NCBI GenBank assembly: GCA_963763085.1
Contig: CAVXNB010000004.1
Location: 930,001-994,000 of the forward strand
Length of the DNA: 64,000 nt
Reading direction: 5' to 3'
Origin: CAVXNB01 sp963763085
GTDB taxonomy: Bacteria > Actinomycetota > Acidimicrobiia > Acidimicrobiales > Bog-793
The notes under the pieces are model-generated. The model was not told the DNA's origin. It saw only the letters and a program-made list of their open reading frames with translations, and made no database searches. A program made the position numbers and the translations under genes. Positions 17,643 to 25,320 of the stretch are shown one piece after another (positions within the stretch are counted from its first letter, which is position 1; each line of letters starts with the position of its first letter).

Positions 17643-18326
17643 ATGGGAGAGATGATCGAGTTTCCGAGCAACGGTTCGACCGCCGAGGGATACCTGGCCA
17701 CCCCTCAGATCGGGACCGGACCCGGTGTTGTCGTGATCCAGGAGTGGTGGGGCCTTGTGGATCACATCAAGGACGTCTGCGACCGCTTCGCCGCCCAGGG
17801 CTTCGTGGCGCTGGCGCCCGACCTCTACCACGGAAAGCACGTCGCTGAGCCTGACGAGGCGGGCAAGCTGATGATGGCGCTGGAGCTGGATCGGGCGGCG
17901 CTGGACATGAGCGGCGCGGTGGACGAGGTGGGCTCTCGCTCCAGCGGTACTGGAGTCGGGGTAGTCGGCTTCTGCATGGGAGGCGGTCTGGCTCTCATGC
18001 TCGCCTCGCAGAGGCCGGACATGGTGAGAGCCGTCGTCGCGTTCTACGGGGCCGTACCGTGGCAGGGTGCCCAGCCGGACTACTCGGCGCTGAGCGGTGC
18101 GGTCCTTGGCCACTACGCGGGCAAGGACGAGTGGGCGACTCCTGAAGTCGGCAGGGCCCTCGTGCGCACGCTGCGGGAGGCGGGCAACAGCGACGTCGCG
18201 ATCCACATCTACCCCGAAGCCGAGCATGCCTTCTTCAACGACGCCCGCCCGGAGGTTTACGACCCCGAGGCATCCGCGCTCTCATGGCAGCGCACGCTCG
18301 ATTTTCTCCGCTCGCGCATCGGCTGA
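17643..18326 (+). CDS. dienelactone hydrolase family protein
   Basis: 227 residues, a normal DLH length. Alpha/beta hydrolase with a Cys nucleophile: GFCMGGG at about residue 115, Asp in GHYAGKDEWA and His in YPEAEHAFFND complete the triad. WWGLVDHIKDVCDRFA near residue 37 is the conserved segment next to the oxyanion hole. The classical enzyme hydrolyses dienelactone in chlorocatechol breakdown, but most homologues act on unknown esters or lactones. It is followed 6 bp later by the DUF885-like gene, so the two are probably co-transcribed. Confidence 0.9.
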   Translation: MGEMIEFPSNGSTAEGYLATPQIGTGPGVVVIQEWWGLVDHIKDVCDRFAAQGFVALAPDLYHGKHVAEPDEAGKLMMALELDRAALDMSGAVDEVGSRSSGTGVGVVGFCMGGGLALMLASQRPDMVRAVVAFYGAVPWQGAQPDYSALSGAVLGHYAGKDEWATPEVGRALVRTLREAGNSDVAIHIYPEAEHAFFNDARPEVYDPEASALSWQRTLDFLRSRIG

Positions 18327-18332
18327 GCCCGT

Positions 18333-19595
18333 ATGACGCCAAAGGTCGTCGAGCGATACCTGGCGTTCGGTTTGGCGATGGACCGGCATATCGCCGGCTT
18401 CGTGGACGCCTACTACGGGCCGAAGTCCATCGCGGACCGCGTCCATGCGCTCCCGGTCATCGCGCCCGAGCACCTCGTCGCCGAGGCTCGGGCGCTCCTG
18501 GCGGCGATCGACGCCGGTGAGCCGCTCGGCGACCCTGAGGGCGAGACCGCGCCGGATCTGCCCGGCGACGTAACCGCACCGGGCACGGGGACGGACGCCA
18601 GCCGGCGCCATTTCCTCCGCTCCCAGGCGATCGGGCTCCTCACCTCTGCGCGCAAGCTCGCCGGGGAGCACATCGGCTACGCCGACGAGGTCGAGGCCTG
18701 CTACGGCGTGCGTCCGAGACGATTCGACGAGGAGGAGTTCGAGGCGGCGCATCGTCGGCTCGACGAGGTCGTGCCGGGCACCGGGCCTCTCGCCGAGCGC
18801 TATGTCGCCTGGCGGGAGGCGCAGGCGGTGCCCGTCGATCTGCTCGAGGCGGCGATCGGCTCGCTCGCCGAGGATCTTCAGCAGCGCACGAGGGTCCTCT
18901 TCGGCCTGCCTGACGGCGAGCGCGTCGACTTCGAGCTCGTGACGCACCAGCCGTGGGGCGGCTTCAACTACTACCTCGGCGGCCTGAAGTCGAAGGTCGC
19001 CATCAACGTCGACCTCCCGGTCCTCTCGACGTCGATCGCCCATCTCGTGGCGCACGAGGCCTATCCCGGCCATCACACCGAGCACGCCCGCAAGGAAGTC
19101 GGGCTCGTCCGGCGCCGGAGGTGGTGGGAGGAGTCGATCGCCCTCGTGGGAACGCCGCAGAACCTGATCGCCGAAGGCCTGGCGGATCTCGGTCTCGAGG
19201 TGGTGATGGGCAGCCGGCCGGAGCCCGCGGTGGCGGACCACCTACGCCCACTTGGAATTCCCTACGACCCCGACGTCGTGGCGGTCGTGAGGAAGGCGGC
19301 AGAATCGCTTGGAGGCGTGCGGGCGAACGCGGCCTTTCGCCTCTTCGAGGACGGAGCGGAGCCCGACACCGTCATCGACGAGGTTGCCCGCTGGGGTCTC
19401 CTGCCACGGGCGAGGGCCGAGAAGTCTGTCGAATTCCTCCTTCATCCGACCTGGCGGGCTTACATCACGTGTTACGTCGAAGGTCTTCCGCTCTGCCGGA
19501 AGTTCGTCGGAGGCGATCCGGCCCGCTTCGGCCGTCTCGTCACCGAGCAGCTCACACCGCAGGACCTCATCGACCAGACGGCACTCGTCGCATAG
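18333..19595 (+). CDS. DUF885-like metallopeptidase family protein
   Basis: 420 residues. Contains HLVAHEAYPGHHTEHARKE at about residues 228-246, the HExxGHH-type zinc site seen in DUF885 proteins, and a downstream acidic ligand candidate in NLIAEGLADLGLE. The N-terminal half is helical (ERYLAFGLAMDRHIAGFVDAYYG) and the C-terminal half is also helical. No signal peptide, so presumably cytoplasmic. Substrate unknown. It is a divergent member; the function is inferred from the metal site alone. Confidence 0.7.
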   Translation: MTPKVVERYLAFGLAMDRHIAGFVDAYYGPKSIADRVHALPVIAPEHLVAEARALLAAIDAGEPLGDPEGETAPDLPGDVTAPGTGTDASRRHFLRSQAIGLLTSARKLAGEHIGYADEVEACYGVRPRRFDEEEFEAAHRRLDEVVPGTGPLAERYVAWREAQAVPVDLLEAAIGSLAEDLQQRTRVLFGLPDGERVDFELVTHQPWGGFNYYLGGLKSKVAINVDLPVLSTSIAHLVAHEAYPGHHTEHARKEVGLVRRRRWWEESIALVGTPQNLIAEGLADLGLEVVMGSRPEPAVADHLRPLGIPYDPDVVAVVRKAAESLGGVRANAAFRLFEDGAEPDTVIDEVARWGLLPRARAEKSVEFLLHPTWRAYITCYVEGLPLCRKFVGGDPARFGRLVTEQLTPQDLIDQTALVA

Positions 19596-19648
19596 CGCAG
19601 CCCGCGAGGCTTGGCGACCACTCGGGACATCGCCGTACCATCGATGCC

Positions 19649-20596
19649 ATGTCCGCACGCTCACGTCACCTGCCACGCCGCTCGTGCCTCTCGGTTCCCG
19701 GGTCGAGTGAGCGGTTTCTCGAGAAGGCCCCGACCGTCCCGGCCGACATGACCTTTCTCGACCTCGAGGACTCTGTGGCGCCGCTGGAGAAGGAGTCGGC
19801 GAGGGCGAAGGTCGTCGACGCGATCCGCAACCTCGCCTGGGACGACCGTGTCCTCTGCGTGCGCCTGAACGGCTGGGACACGCGCTGGACCTACGGGGAC
19901 TTGATCGAAGTCGTCGGCGGATCCGGTGACCGCCTCGACGAGGTGATGTTGCCGAAGGTCCAGTCAGCGGCGGAGATCATCGCGCTCGACCTGCTGCTCA
20001 CCCAGGTCGAGCTCAACAGCGGCCTGCCGACGGGCCACATCGGCATCGAGGCACAGATCGAGACCGCCCGGGGGCTGATCAACGTGGAGGAGATCTGTGC
20101 GGCCTCGCCCAGGCTGGAGGCGATCGTCTTCGGTCCGGCTGATTTCGCCGCCTCGATCGAGATGCCCGTACTGACGGGGGGAGTCCAGATCGACGCCTAC
20201 CCGGGCGACCACTTCCACTACGTCTTCTCCAAGATCCTGATGGCGGGCCGGGCGAATGGGCTTCAGGTCATCGACGGCCCGTTTCTCAAGATCCGTGAAC
20301 CGGAGTTGTTCCGTGAGTACTGCAACCGGGCCCACATCCTCGGATACGACGGCAAATGGGCGCTCCACCCGGACCAGGTCGCGATCCTGAACGAGGTGTT
20401 CTCGCCGACTCAGGAGCAATTCGACCGCGCCTGGGCGATTCTCGATGCGTACAAGGAGGCGACCGAGCACGACCGCAAGGGCGCGGTGATGTTCGGCGAG
20501 GAGATGATCGACGAGGCGAGCCGCAAGATGGCGATCAAGTTCGTCGCCCGGGGCGAGCGGGCGGGCCGCAAGCGCTCCGAGCCGGCGGCGTCCTGA
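19649..20596 (+). CDS. HpcH/HpaI aldolase / malyl-CoA (beta-methylmalyl-CoA) lyase-like
   Basis: 315 residues. TIM-barrel CitE/Mcl family. Visible are SCLSVPGSSERFLEKAP, the Mg-binding TFLDLEDSVAP, CVRLNGWDTRW, GIEAQIETARGL, IVFGPADFAAS and ILGYDGKWALHP; the last is the C-terminal active-site lid typical of L-malyl-CoA lyase. These enzymes split malyl-CoA or methylmalyl-CoA into glyoxylate and acetyl- or propionyl-CoA. The length and the lid favour Mcl over citrate lyase beta. It stands alone with a short gap to the glycosylase gene. Confidence 0.8.
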   Translation: MSARSRHLPRRSCLSVPGSSERFLEKAPTVPADMTFLDLEDSVAPLEKESARAKVVDAIRNLAWDDRVLCVRLNGWDTRWTYGDLIEVVGGSGDRLDEVMLPKVQSAAEIIALDLLLTQVELNSGLPTGHIGIEAQIETARGLINVEEICAASPRLEAIVFGPADFAASIEMPVLTGGVQIDAYPGDHFHYVFSKILMAGRANGLQVIDGPFLKIREPELFREYCNRAHILGYDGKWALHPDQVAILNEVFSPTQEQFDRAWAILDAYKEATEHDRKGAVMFGEEMIDEASRKMAIKFVARGERAGRKRSEPAAS

Positions 20597-20620
20597 CCGC
20601 GCGGCGCCGGGGAGTGCCCC

Positions 20621-21460
20621 ATGCCTGAGCTTCCCCAGATGCAGGCGCTTGCCGAGCGGCTGGACGCCGCCGTCGCGGGGGCGACGATCGAGCGGGTCGA
20701 GCTGCTCGGCTTCTCAGGGCTCAAGACCGTCGTGCCGCCGGGCGAAGGCCTCGTGAGCGAGCAATTATGCGGGGTCGGGCGTCGCGGCAAGTATCTGGTG
20801 CTGAGCCTCGGGTCGGGGCGGCGCGTGCTGATCCACCTCTCCCAGGCCGGCCGGTTGGACATCGAGGTTCCGCCCAAGGCCACCAAGCCGAGGGGCGCCG
20901 TCGTCCGCTTCGTATTCGACAACGGGACTTCGGTGCTTGTTCGCGAGCACGGCCACGAGCGGAAGGCTGGGTGGTGGGTGCTGGCCGCCGGCGAGGATGG
21001 GCCCTTGGCGGGTCTCGGCCCGGAGCCCGCTTCGCAGGCTTTCGAGGAGCTGCTGCTCACGAGTGAGGACACGCGGCACCTTCACACGCTGTTGCGCGAT
21101 CAGCGATTCGTCGCCGGCGTGGGTCGCGGCTACGCGGACGACGCGCTGAACCGGGCCGGACTTTCGCCTTTCTCGCCCCTCAAATCGCTCAGCCCGGCGG
21201 ACCGCAAGCGCCTCGTGGAAGACGTGCGATCGGTGATCGACGAGGCGGTCGCGTCGGAGCGGGCCCGCAAGGGCGGACTTTCCGAGCCGAAGCTGGGCAC
21301 GGTCTTCTCGGTGCACAACCGGGCGGGTCAACCCTGTCCCGTCTGTGGTGAGGCGTTGCTGAGGGTGTCGTACGAGTCGCACGAGGTCGTGTACTGCAAG
21401 AAATGTCAGACCAAGGGACGCGAGCTCGCGGACCGGCGTCTGTCGCGCCTGCTCAAGTAA
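20621..21460 (+). CDS. Fpg/Nei-family DNA glycosylase (paralogue)
   Basis: 279 residues. Starts MPELPQMQALAERLDAA, giving the N-terminal Pro nucleophile and catalytic Glu after Met removal. GRRGKYLVLSL holds the Lys of the beta-hairpin, and RFVAGVGRGYADDALNRAGL is the helix-2-turn-helix. The C-terminal zinc finger is CPVCGEALL... YCKKCQTKG (four Cys). It differs from the housekeeping MutM near 58.1 kb in this window (MPELPEVETV) and is closer to actinobacterial Nei2-like proteins, which remove oxidised pyrimidines or hydantoins. The last 8 bp overlap the convergent DinB gene. Confidence 0.85.
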   Translation: MPELPQMQALAERLDAAVAGATIERVELLGFSGLKTVVPPGEGLVSEQLCGVGRRGKYLVLSLGSGRRVLIHLSQAGRLDIEVPPKATKPRGAVVRFVFDNGTSVLVREHGHERKAGWWVLAAGEDGPLAGLGPEPASQAFEELLLTSEDTRHLHTLLRDQRFVAGVGRGYADDALNRAGLSPFSPLKSLSPADRKRLVEDVRSVIDEAVASERARKGGLSEPKLGTVFSVHNRAGQPCPVCGEALLRVSYESHEVVYCKKCQTKGRELADRRLSRLLK

Positions 21461-21950
21461 CTCCCACCTGCAGCTCGATGTCCTGCAGGTGGTGCAGGAC
21501 GTCGTGGGCGTTGCGGCGGATGACGTCGGCGGCCGACAGCGTGCCGTACTCCGGGTGCTCGATCGTGGTCGCTGCAGGGGCGCCTTCGGCAACGGGGCGC
21601 CACGCTCCCGCCACCTCGGCCAGCGCCCGGACACCGACTTCCGTCGAGAGCTCCTCGTAGTGGCGGAACGCTGCCAATTCATTCTCGTCCCAGCTGGGAA
21701 CGAGCGAGCCAGGTGCCAGCTCGAGCATCCAGAGCCGCTCCATGCCGAAGCGCAGCACGTCGACGACGTGCCATAGGTATTCGGTCGGGGACCATGTCCC
21801 CTCCGGTCGTGGGTTTCGGGGCGCCTCGAGCTCGGCCGGCGGCGGATAGCGCTCGACCGTCGACCCCACGAGGTCGATCGCCTCGTTCACGGGCATCGAC
21901 CAGTGGAACCCGCATTCTGGACACTGCTCTTGTTCGGGGGGCCATTTCAC
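21453..21950 (-). CDS. DinB-superfamily protein with N-terminal CxxC
   Basis: 165 residues from a GTG at 21950. A short N-terminal CPECGFHW motif is followed by a four-helix DinB/YfiT-like fold: TWSPTEYLWHVVDVLRFGMERLW and a final helix NAHDVLHHLQDIEL, with His residues positioned as in metal-binding DinB proteins. Family members are thiol-dependent transferases or of unknown role. The frame is open further upstream, but that part overlaps the cupin gene and is not conserved-looking. Confidence 0.75.
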   Translation of the reverse strand: MKWPPEQEQCPECGFHWSMPVNEAIDLVGSTVERYPPPAELEAPRNPRPEGTWSPTEYLWHVVDVLRFGMERLWMLELAPGSLVPSWDENELAAFRHYEELSTEVGVRALAEVAGAWRPVAEGAPAATTIEHPEYGTLSAADVIRRNAHDVLHHLQDIELQVGVT

Positions 21951-21975
21951 GGCTCGGAGCCTAGTTTTACGCCGC

Positions 21976-22404
21976 TCAGAGAAGCTCGGCGTCCGTCTCG
22001 ATGACGCTTTTTTCGCCCCACCACACGTACACGACGACCAGAGGCTCATCGGGCCCCGACGTGACCGCGTGCGGGGCGAATGGCGGGTGATAGATGAACG
22101 TGACGGGCGAAAGCTCACGCGACACGTCTCCCGAAGTCTCCCAGGTGCCGGTCCCGGACACGACGACATACACCTCCGGCGACGGATGGGCGTGCAACGG
22201 GTAGTGAAACCCTGCTGGAAGCGTCATCATGCCCACCCGGGCGCCCTCCGCCCAGACGCCGCCGGCCCCGCCTTTGCCCGGCCCGGCGAACTCGAACACC
22301 TTGTAGGCGCTTCGCATCTCCCGTGGGTAGCTCCGACTTCCGCCGCCCTCCGTCAGCTCCTCCAAGCGGGCGACAACTGGTTCGAGGCCGGGCGCGAGTG
22401 GCAT
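21976..22404 (-). CDS. cupin-domain protein
   Basis: 142 residues. Single cupin fold with the metal-binding motif HYPLHAHPSPEVYVVVSGTG (two His and a Glu) and a second motif around PPFAPHAVTSGPDEPL. Some database models place similar sequences near DMSP-lyase-like cupins, but that is not firm. It sits 25 bp upstream of the DinB gene in the same direction and immediately downstream of the DUF916-like gene. Confidence 0.78.
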   Translation of the reverse strand: MPLAPGLEPVVARLEELTEGGGSRSYPREMRSAYKVFEFAGPGKGGAGGVWAEGARVGMMTLPAGFHYPLHAHPSPEVYVVVSGTGTWETSGDVSRELSPVTFIYHPPFAPHAVTSGPDEPLVVVYVWWGEKSVIETDAELL

Positions 22405-22409
22405 GCTGC

Positions 22410-23487
22410 TCAGCCTAGGCCGGCGGTCATGTCAGTTGTCATGACGATTGCAGAGGGCGCAGTCGCCGGAGGATCCGCGGTCGAGGGATTCGGGTCCTGG
22501 CTCCGCGCGACGCAGACCAGGAGCGTGAGACCGGCGGCGGAGAGAAGGACGAGGACGATCGCACCGACGACGAGCGCGACGTGCGACCCGGCCGGAACTG
22601 TGCCGGGCTCGGCCGGGAACGTGATCGTCGCGGTGACCGACCGTCGGAGGAGCCCGCTGCGGACGCGGACTTCGGCCCGCCAGGGGCCGTCGGGGAAGGC
22701 TTTGCCGAGCTGAACCTTGGCAGGCTCGGTGCCCCCGGGAGCGAGGGGCGCGCTCAGGGTGAGGGGAAATGGCCCGGCGCTGATGCCACCCGGTCCGTCG
22801 GAGAGCGTCAGGGTGCCGCTGACCTCGAGCGTGCCTTGGCCGACGTTGTGAACCTCTGCAACCACACTCGGATGTCCATTCTGCGAGCGCGTGGCGACGA
22901 TCGCCCCGATCGCGAACTGCTGGGGGAGCGATCCGCCGGCGCCGACCGAGACGTACATGCGGACGCCGACTCTGTTGACGAGCGTGACGCCTCCCGCAGC
23001 GGGAGCCGACACCTGCGCCCAGACGACGGCGTAGCGCTCCGCGGGCGAGGCACTCTTCGGCACGGCGATCGACACCGTCTCGGAAGCCTTGGTGCCCGGT
23101 CGCAAACGGAGCGCCCCTCTGCTGACCGATGTCCAGCTCGACAGTTCGTCCTGTGAGCCGCCGGGAGCGAATCGCGAACGAGCCATGATCGATCCTGGCG
23201 CCGGCGGCATAGACCGCGACGTCGGCGGTCGAGTGCGTGCTGTTGCTGATCTCGACCGTCCGGCGGACGACCGTGCCTGGTGCCAGCCGTTCGACGATGT
23301 ACGACTGGGCGAGAGGGCCGCCCGATTTGCCGGGAGCGGCGACGAGCCGGATCCCGATGCCGCCCGCTCTTGTACCGGCCTGCGCCGCCAGGACCGAGAA
23401 CGCACTTGCGGCGAGCAGGACGGTTCCCGCCAGAACGCCGTGCAGCGCTGCCACGGCCACGCGGCGGCGCTTGGGTTCAGGTTGCAC
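22410..23487 (-). pseudogene. DUF916/WxL-interacting-like membrane protein, frameshifted
   Basis: Two frames together make one protein. From a GTG at 23487 the first frame gives a signal or anchor (VAVAALHGVLAGTVLLAAS) and the first part of a DUF916-like domain (SYIVERLAPGTVVRRTVEIS, YAAGARIDHGSFA). It then shifts at about 23170-23174 into the frame that continues PGGSQDELSSWTSV, YAVVWAQVSAP and ends with a membrane helix (VALVVGAIVLVLLSAAGL). Removing one base near 23172 joins them into ~358 residues. Such proteins bind WxL surface proteins at the cell wall. The GTG overlaps the stop of the upstream WxL-like gene by one base (TAGTG). It may be a real lesion or a sequencing error. Confidence 0.75.
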
Positions 23488-24053
23488 TAGGCGACGGAGT
23501 GGGTGATCGTCGCGGAATAGACGCCCGGCGCGAAATTCGCCGGCACGATTACCGAGATGATCGGGTCCCAGCTGGCGGTGCTGATTCCGGTGCTCGCGCC
23601 GGTCACCACGGTCGAGACGCCGGTCAGGTTCGATTCAGGGACCGCCGTCGCCACCACGGTCGAGGTGTCGGTGATGATGCCTGCCGCGTAGCTGACGTTG
23701 CTGGCCGGGTCGGCCGGCCCCGCCGGCGGAGTGAACGCCGTCGAAATCACAGAGGCTGTCCAGGTTGTCGCCCCGCCGCGTTGGTCCGTGACGGTCACGA
23801 CGCCGAGCGGGCCGCTGATCGTGGTGTCACCGGTCGAGGCGACTTGCGATCCGAGCGACACCGTCCCGGTTGGCGCACTGATCGACAAAGCGCCCGCCGT
23901 CAGAGTAAAGGTCGCCGTCGTCGCGGCGCCCGCGGGTGAGGCGGCGGCGCCAGGCAGGACCATCGCGACCACCATTGCGGCGGTCGTGGCGCTGGCGAGG
24001 AGGAGAGATCTCGGCATGCTGAGGCGGTTCACGCATCTTGTGAGGCACTGCAT
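23487..24053 (-). CDS. secreted WxL-like surface protein
   Basis: 188 residues. The start ATG at 24053 has GGAGA 8-12 bp upstream; a later ATG at 24017 has none. The signal peptide MPRSLLLASATTAAMVVAM ends near GAAASPAGA. The mature part is Thr/Ser/Val-rich beta sequence with TTWTASVIST and a C-terminal WDPIISVIVPANFAPGVYSA, resembling the WxL domain that attaches non-covalently to the cell wall. It is translationally coupled to the DUF916-like gene behind it. This pairing is well known in Firmicutes and less so in Actinobacteria. It is divergent from a winged-helix regulator. Confidence 0.68.
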   Translation of the reverse strand: MQCLTRCVNRLSMPRSLLLASATTAAMVVAMVLPGAAASPAGAATTATFTLTAGALSISAPTGTVSLGSQVASTGDTTISGPLGVVTVTDQRGGATTWTASVISTAFTPPAGPADPASNVSYAAGIITDTSTVVATAVPESNLTGVSTVVTGASTGISTASWDPIISVIVPANFAPGVYSATITHSVA

Positions 24054-24128
24054 CGTTTCGTCTCCGTGCTGACAGCCCGATGGAACATCGAGCCAAGTTG
24101 TCGCCACGCTCTGTGGTGACGTATCCAC

Positions 24129-24168
24129 TATACGTGATATTCATATCGTGTATTTTGTATCGTGATAA
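24129..24168 (+). promoter_or_regulatory. three direct repeats with 14-bp spacing, probable operator
   Basis: CGTG cores at 24133, 24147 and 24161 lie in the units TATACGTGATATTC, ATATCGTGTATTTT and GTATCGTGATAATC. The consensus is about TATCGTGATATT. The whole stretch is AT-rich against a very GC-rich background and ends 2 bp before the ATG of a winged-helix gene. It lies between that gene and the divergent WxL-like gene. Confidence 0.7.
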
Positions 24169-24170
24169 TC

Positions 24171-24524
24171 ATGTCCGACATCCCAGCGTCCCCAACTGCT
24201 GGGGACTCCGCCTCCCGCGTCGTACCGGGCTTCCGTTTCCTGACGAACCACGGCAATACGCTGCTTCTGATCGCCGAGGACCCCCAGATCCGCATCCGCG
24301 ACATCGCCACCATGTTGGAGATCACCGAGCGGGCCACTCAACGCATCGTCAACGACTTGGTGCGGGCTGAGTACATCGCCCGCAGGCGGGAGGGCCGGCG
24401 GAGCGTCTACAGCGTGAGAGCCCACTCGCCACTTGGGCTGCCAATCGAACGTGACATCAATGTCGGGAGCCTGCTTGCGATCCTGGGCACGCAGGAGGAC
24501 CCCCACTCGGCGACGGCGACCTGA
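24171..24524 (+). CDS. winged helix-turn-helix regulator (MarR-like)
   Basis: 117 residues from the ATG at 24171; a GTG 9 bp upstream lies inside the operator-like repeats. The N-terminal ~15 residues are unstructured. Then comes a winged helix: FRFLTNHGNTLLLIAEDPQI, RIRDIATMLEITERATQRIV (recognition helix) and NDLVRAEYIARRREGRRSVY (wing). The pattern 'lltHG..lL.aed..ir.rdiA..lgiTER.vq.iv.dL..aGyv.r.r.GRrn.Y' is common in actinobacteria and archaea. It probably controls itself and perhaps the divergent WxL-like operon through the three repeats in front of it. Confidence 0.82.
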   Translation: MSDIPASPTAGDSASRVVPGFRFLTNHGNTLLLIAEDPQIRIRDIATMLEITERATQRIVNDLVRAEYIARRREGRRSVYSVRAHSPLGLPIERDINVGSLLAILGTQEDPHSATAT

Positions 24525-24537
24525 ACGAGCCGCGCGC

Positions 24538-24567
24538 ACAAGTCGCCGCGCGACAAGTCGCCGCGCG
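24538..24567 (+). repeat. 15-bp tandem duplication
   Basis: ACAAGTCGCCGCGCG occurs twice without a break (24538-24552 and 24553-24567) in the short space between the convergent winged-helix and PfpI genes. It may be simple slippage; the GC-rich 3' half could also fold weakly. Confidence 0.85.
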
Positions 24568-24573
24568 CAGCTG

Positions 24574-25320
24574 TCAGGCGCCTTCGAGCACCGCCCCGAA
24601 TCTGGACGTGAACAGGTAGGCGTCGCCAGGCCAACGGGCCGACACGTAGCGGCCGTCGCGCACGATAAAGGCGGGGGCGCTCTCGGGTGCGGTCCTGCCG
24701 TGGCCAAGAGTCAGCGGGCCGCGAACGAAGAGGGCGGGGTCGGACAGGGCGTCTCGCACCTCGTCCTCGACATAGGCCGGGTAGGTGCGGTAGTAGCGGC
24801 CGAGCTTCCACGCCGTGAGCCAGAAGGCAGTCCGTTCCATGTATTTCGGCAGGCAGGTCGTCGAGCGACCGGCGATCACGCTTCGGCCCGTGGCACCCTC
24901 GGTTGTGCGGGCGAGGACGAGCACACCGTGGCAGATCGCGCCGACGGGCCTCCCTAGTGCCCAGAATCCGGCGACTTTCTCGCGGAGCGCCGGGCTGCCG
25001 AGGTACTGACGCATGCCCGGCGCATGACCACCCGGGAGGATGAGGCCGTCGAAGTCCGTGGCCACGACCTCCTCCCATGGGATCGGCGCACGAAACTCCG
25101 GCGCCTCGGTCATCTCGCCGTAAGCGGCGATCGCGTCCGCCTGGGCGCCGAGCCGGCCGAAAAGGACACCCGTGAGCAGCCGCGGGTCGCACGTTGGCGG
25201 CAGGCCTCCCCGTTCGGTCGCAAAGATGAGCTCGTGCCCGGCGTCGGTCAGCCCCCGCCACGGCACGGCGACCTCGGTCGGGTCGAAATCGCGGTCGGGG
25301 AGCGGGACGAGGACTCTCAT
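24574..25320 (-). CDS. DJ-1/PfpI-family protein
   Basis: 248 residues. Class I glutamine-amidotransferase-like fold of the DJ-1/PfpI/Hsp31 family: FDGLILPGGHAPGMRQYL, the nucleophile elbow GAICHGVLVLA with the catalytic Cys, and preceding Glu and following His candidates. It is longer than the minimal DJ-1 fold, with a C-terminal part SARWPGDAYLFTSRF. The start ATG overlaps the stop of the acyl-CoA dehydrogenase as ATGA, so the genes are co-transcribed. Possible glyoxalase, deglycase or peptidase activity; not decidable. Confidence 0.85.
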   Translation of the reverse strand: MRVLVPLPDRDFDPTEVAVPWRGLTDAGHELIFATERGGLPPTCDPRLLTGVLFGRLGAQADAIAAYGEMTEAPEFRAPIPWEEVVATDFDGLILPGGHAPGMRQYLGSPALREKVAGFWALGRPVGAICHGVLVLARTTEGATGRSVIAGRSTTCLPKYMERTAFWLTAWKLGRYYRTYPAYVEDEVRDALSDPALFVRGPLTLGHGRTAPESAPAFIVRDGRYVSARWPGDAYLFTSRFGAVLEGA

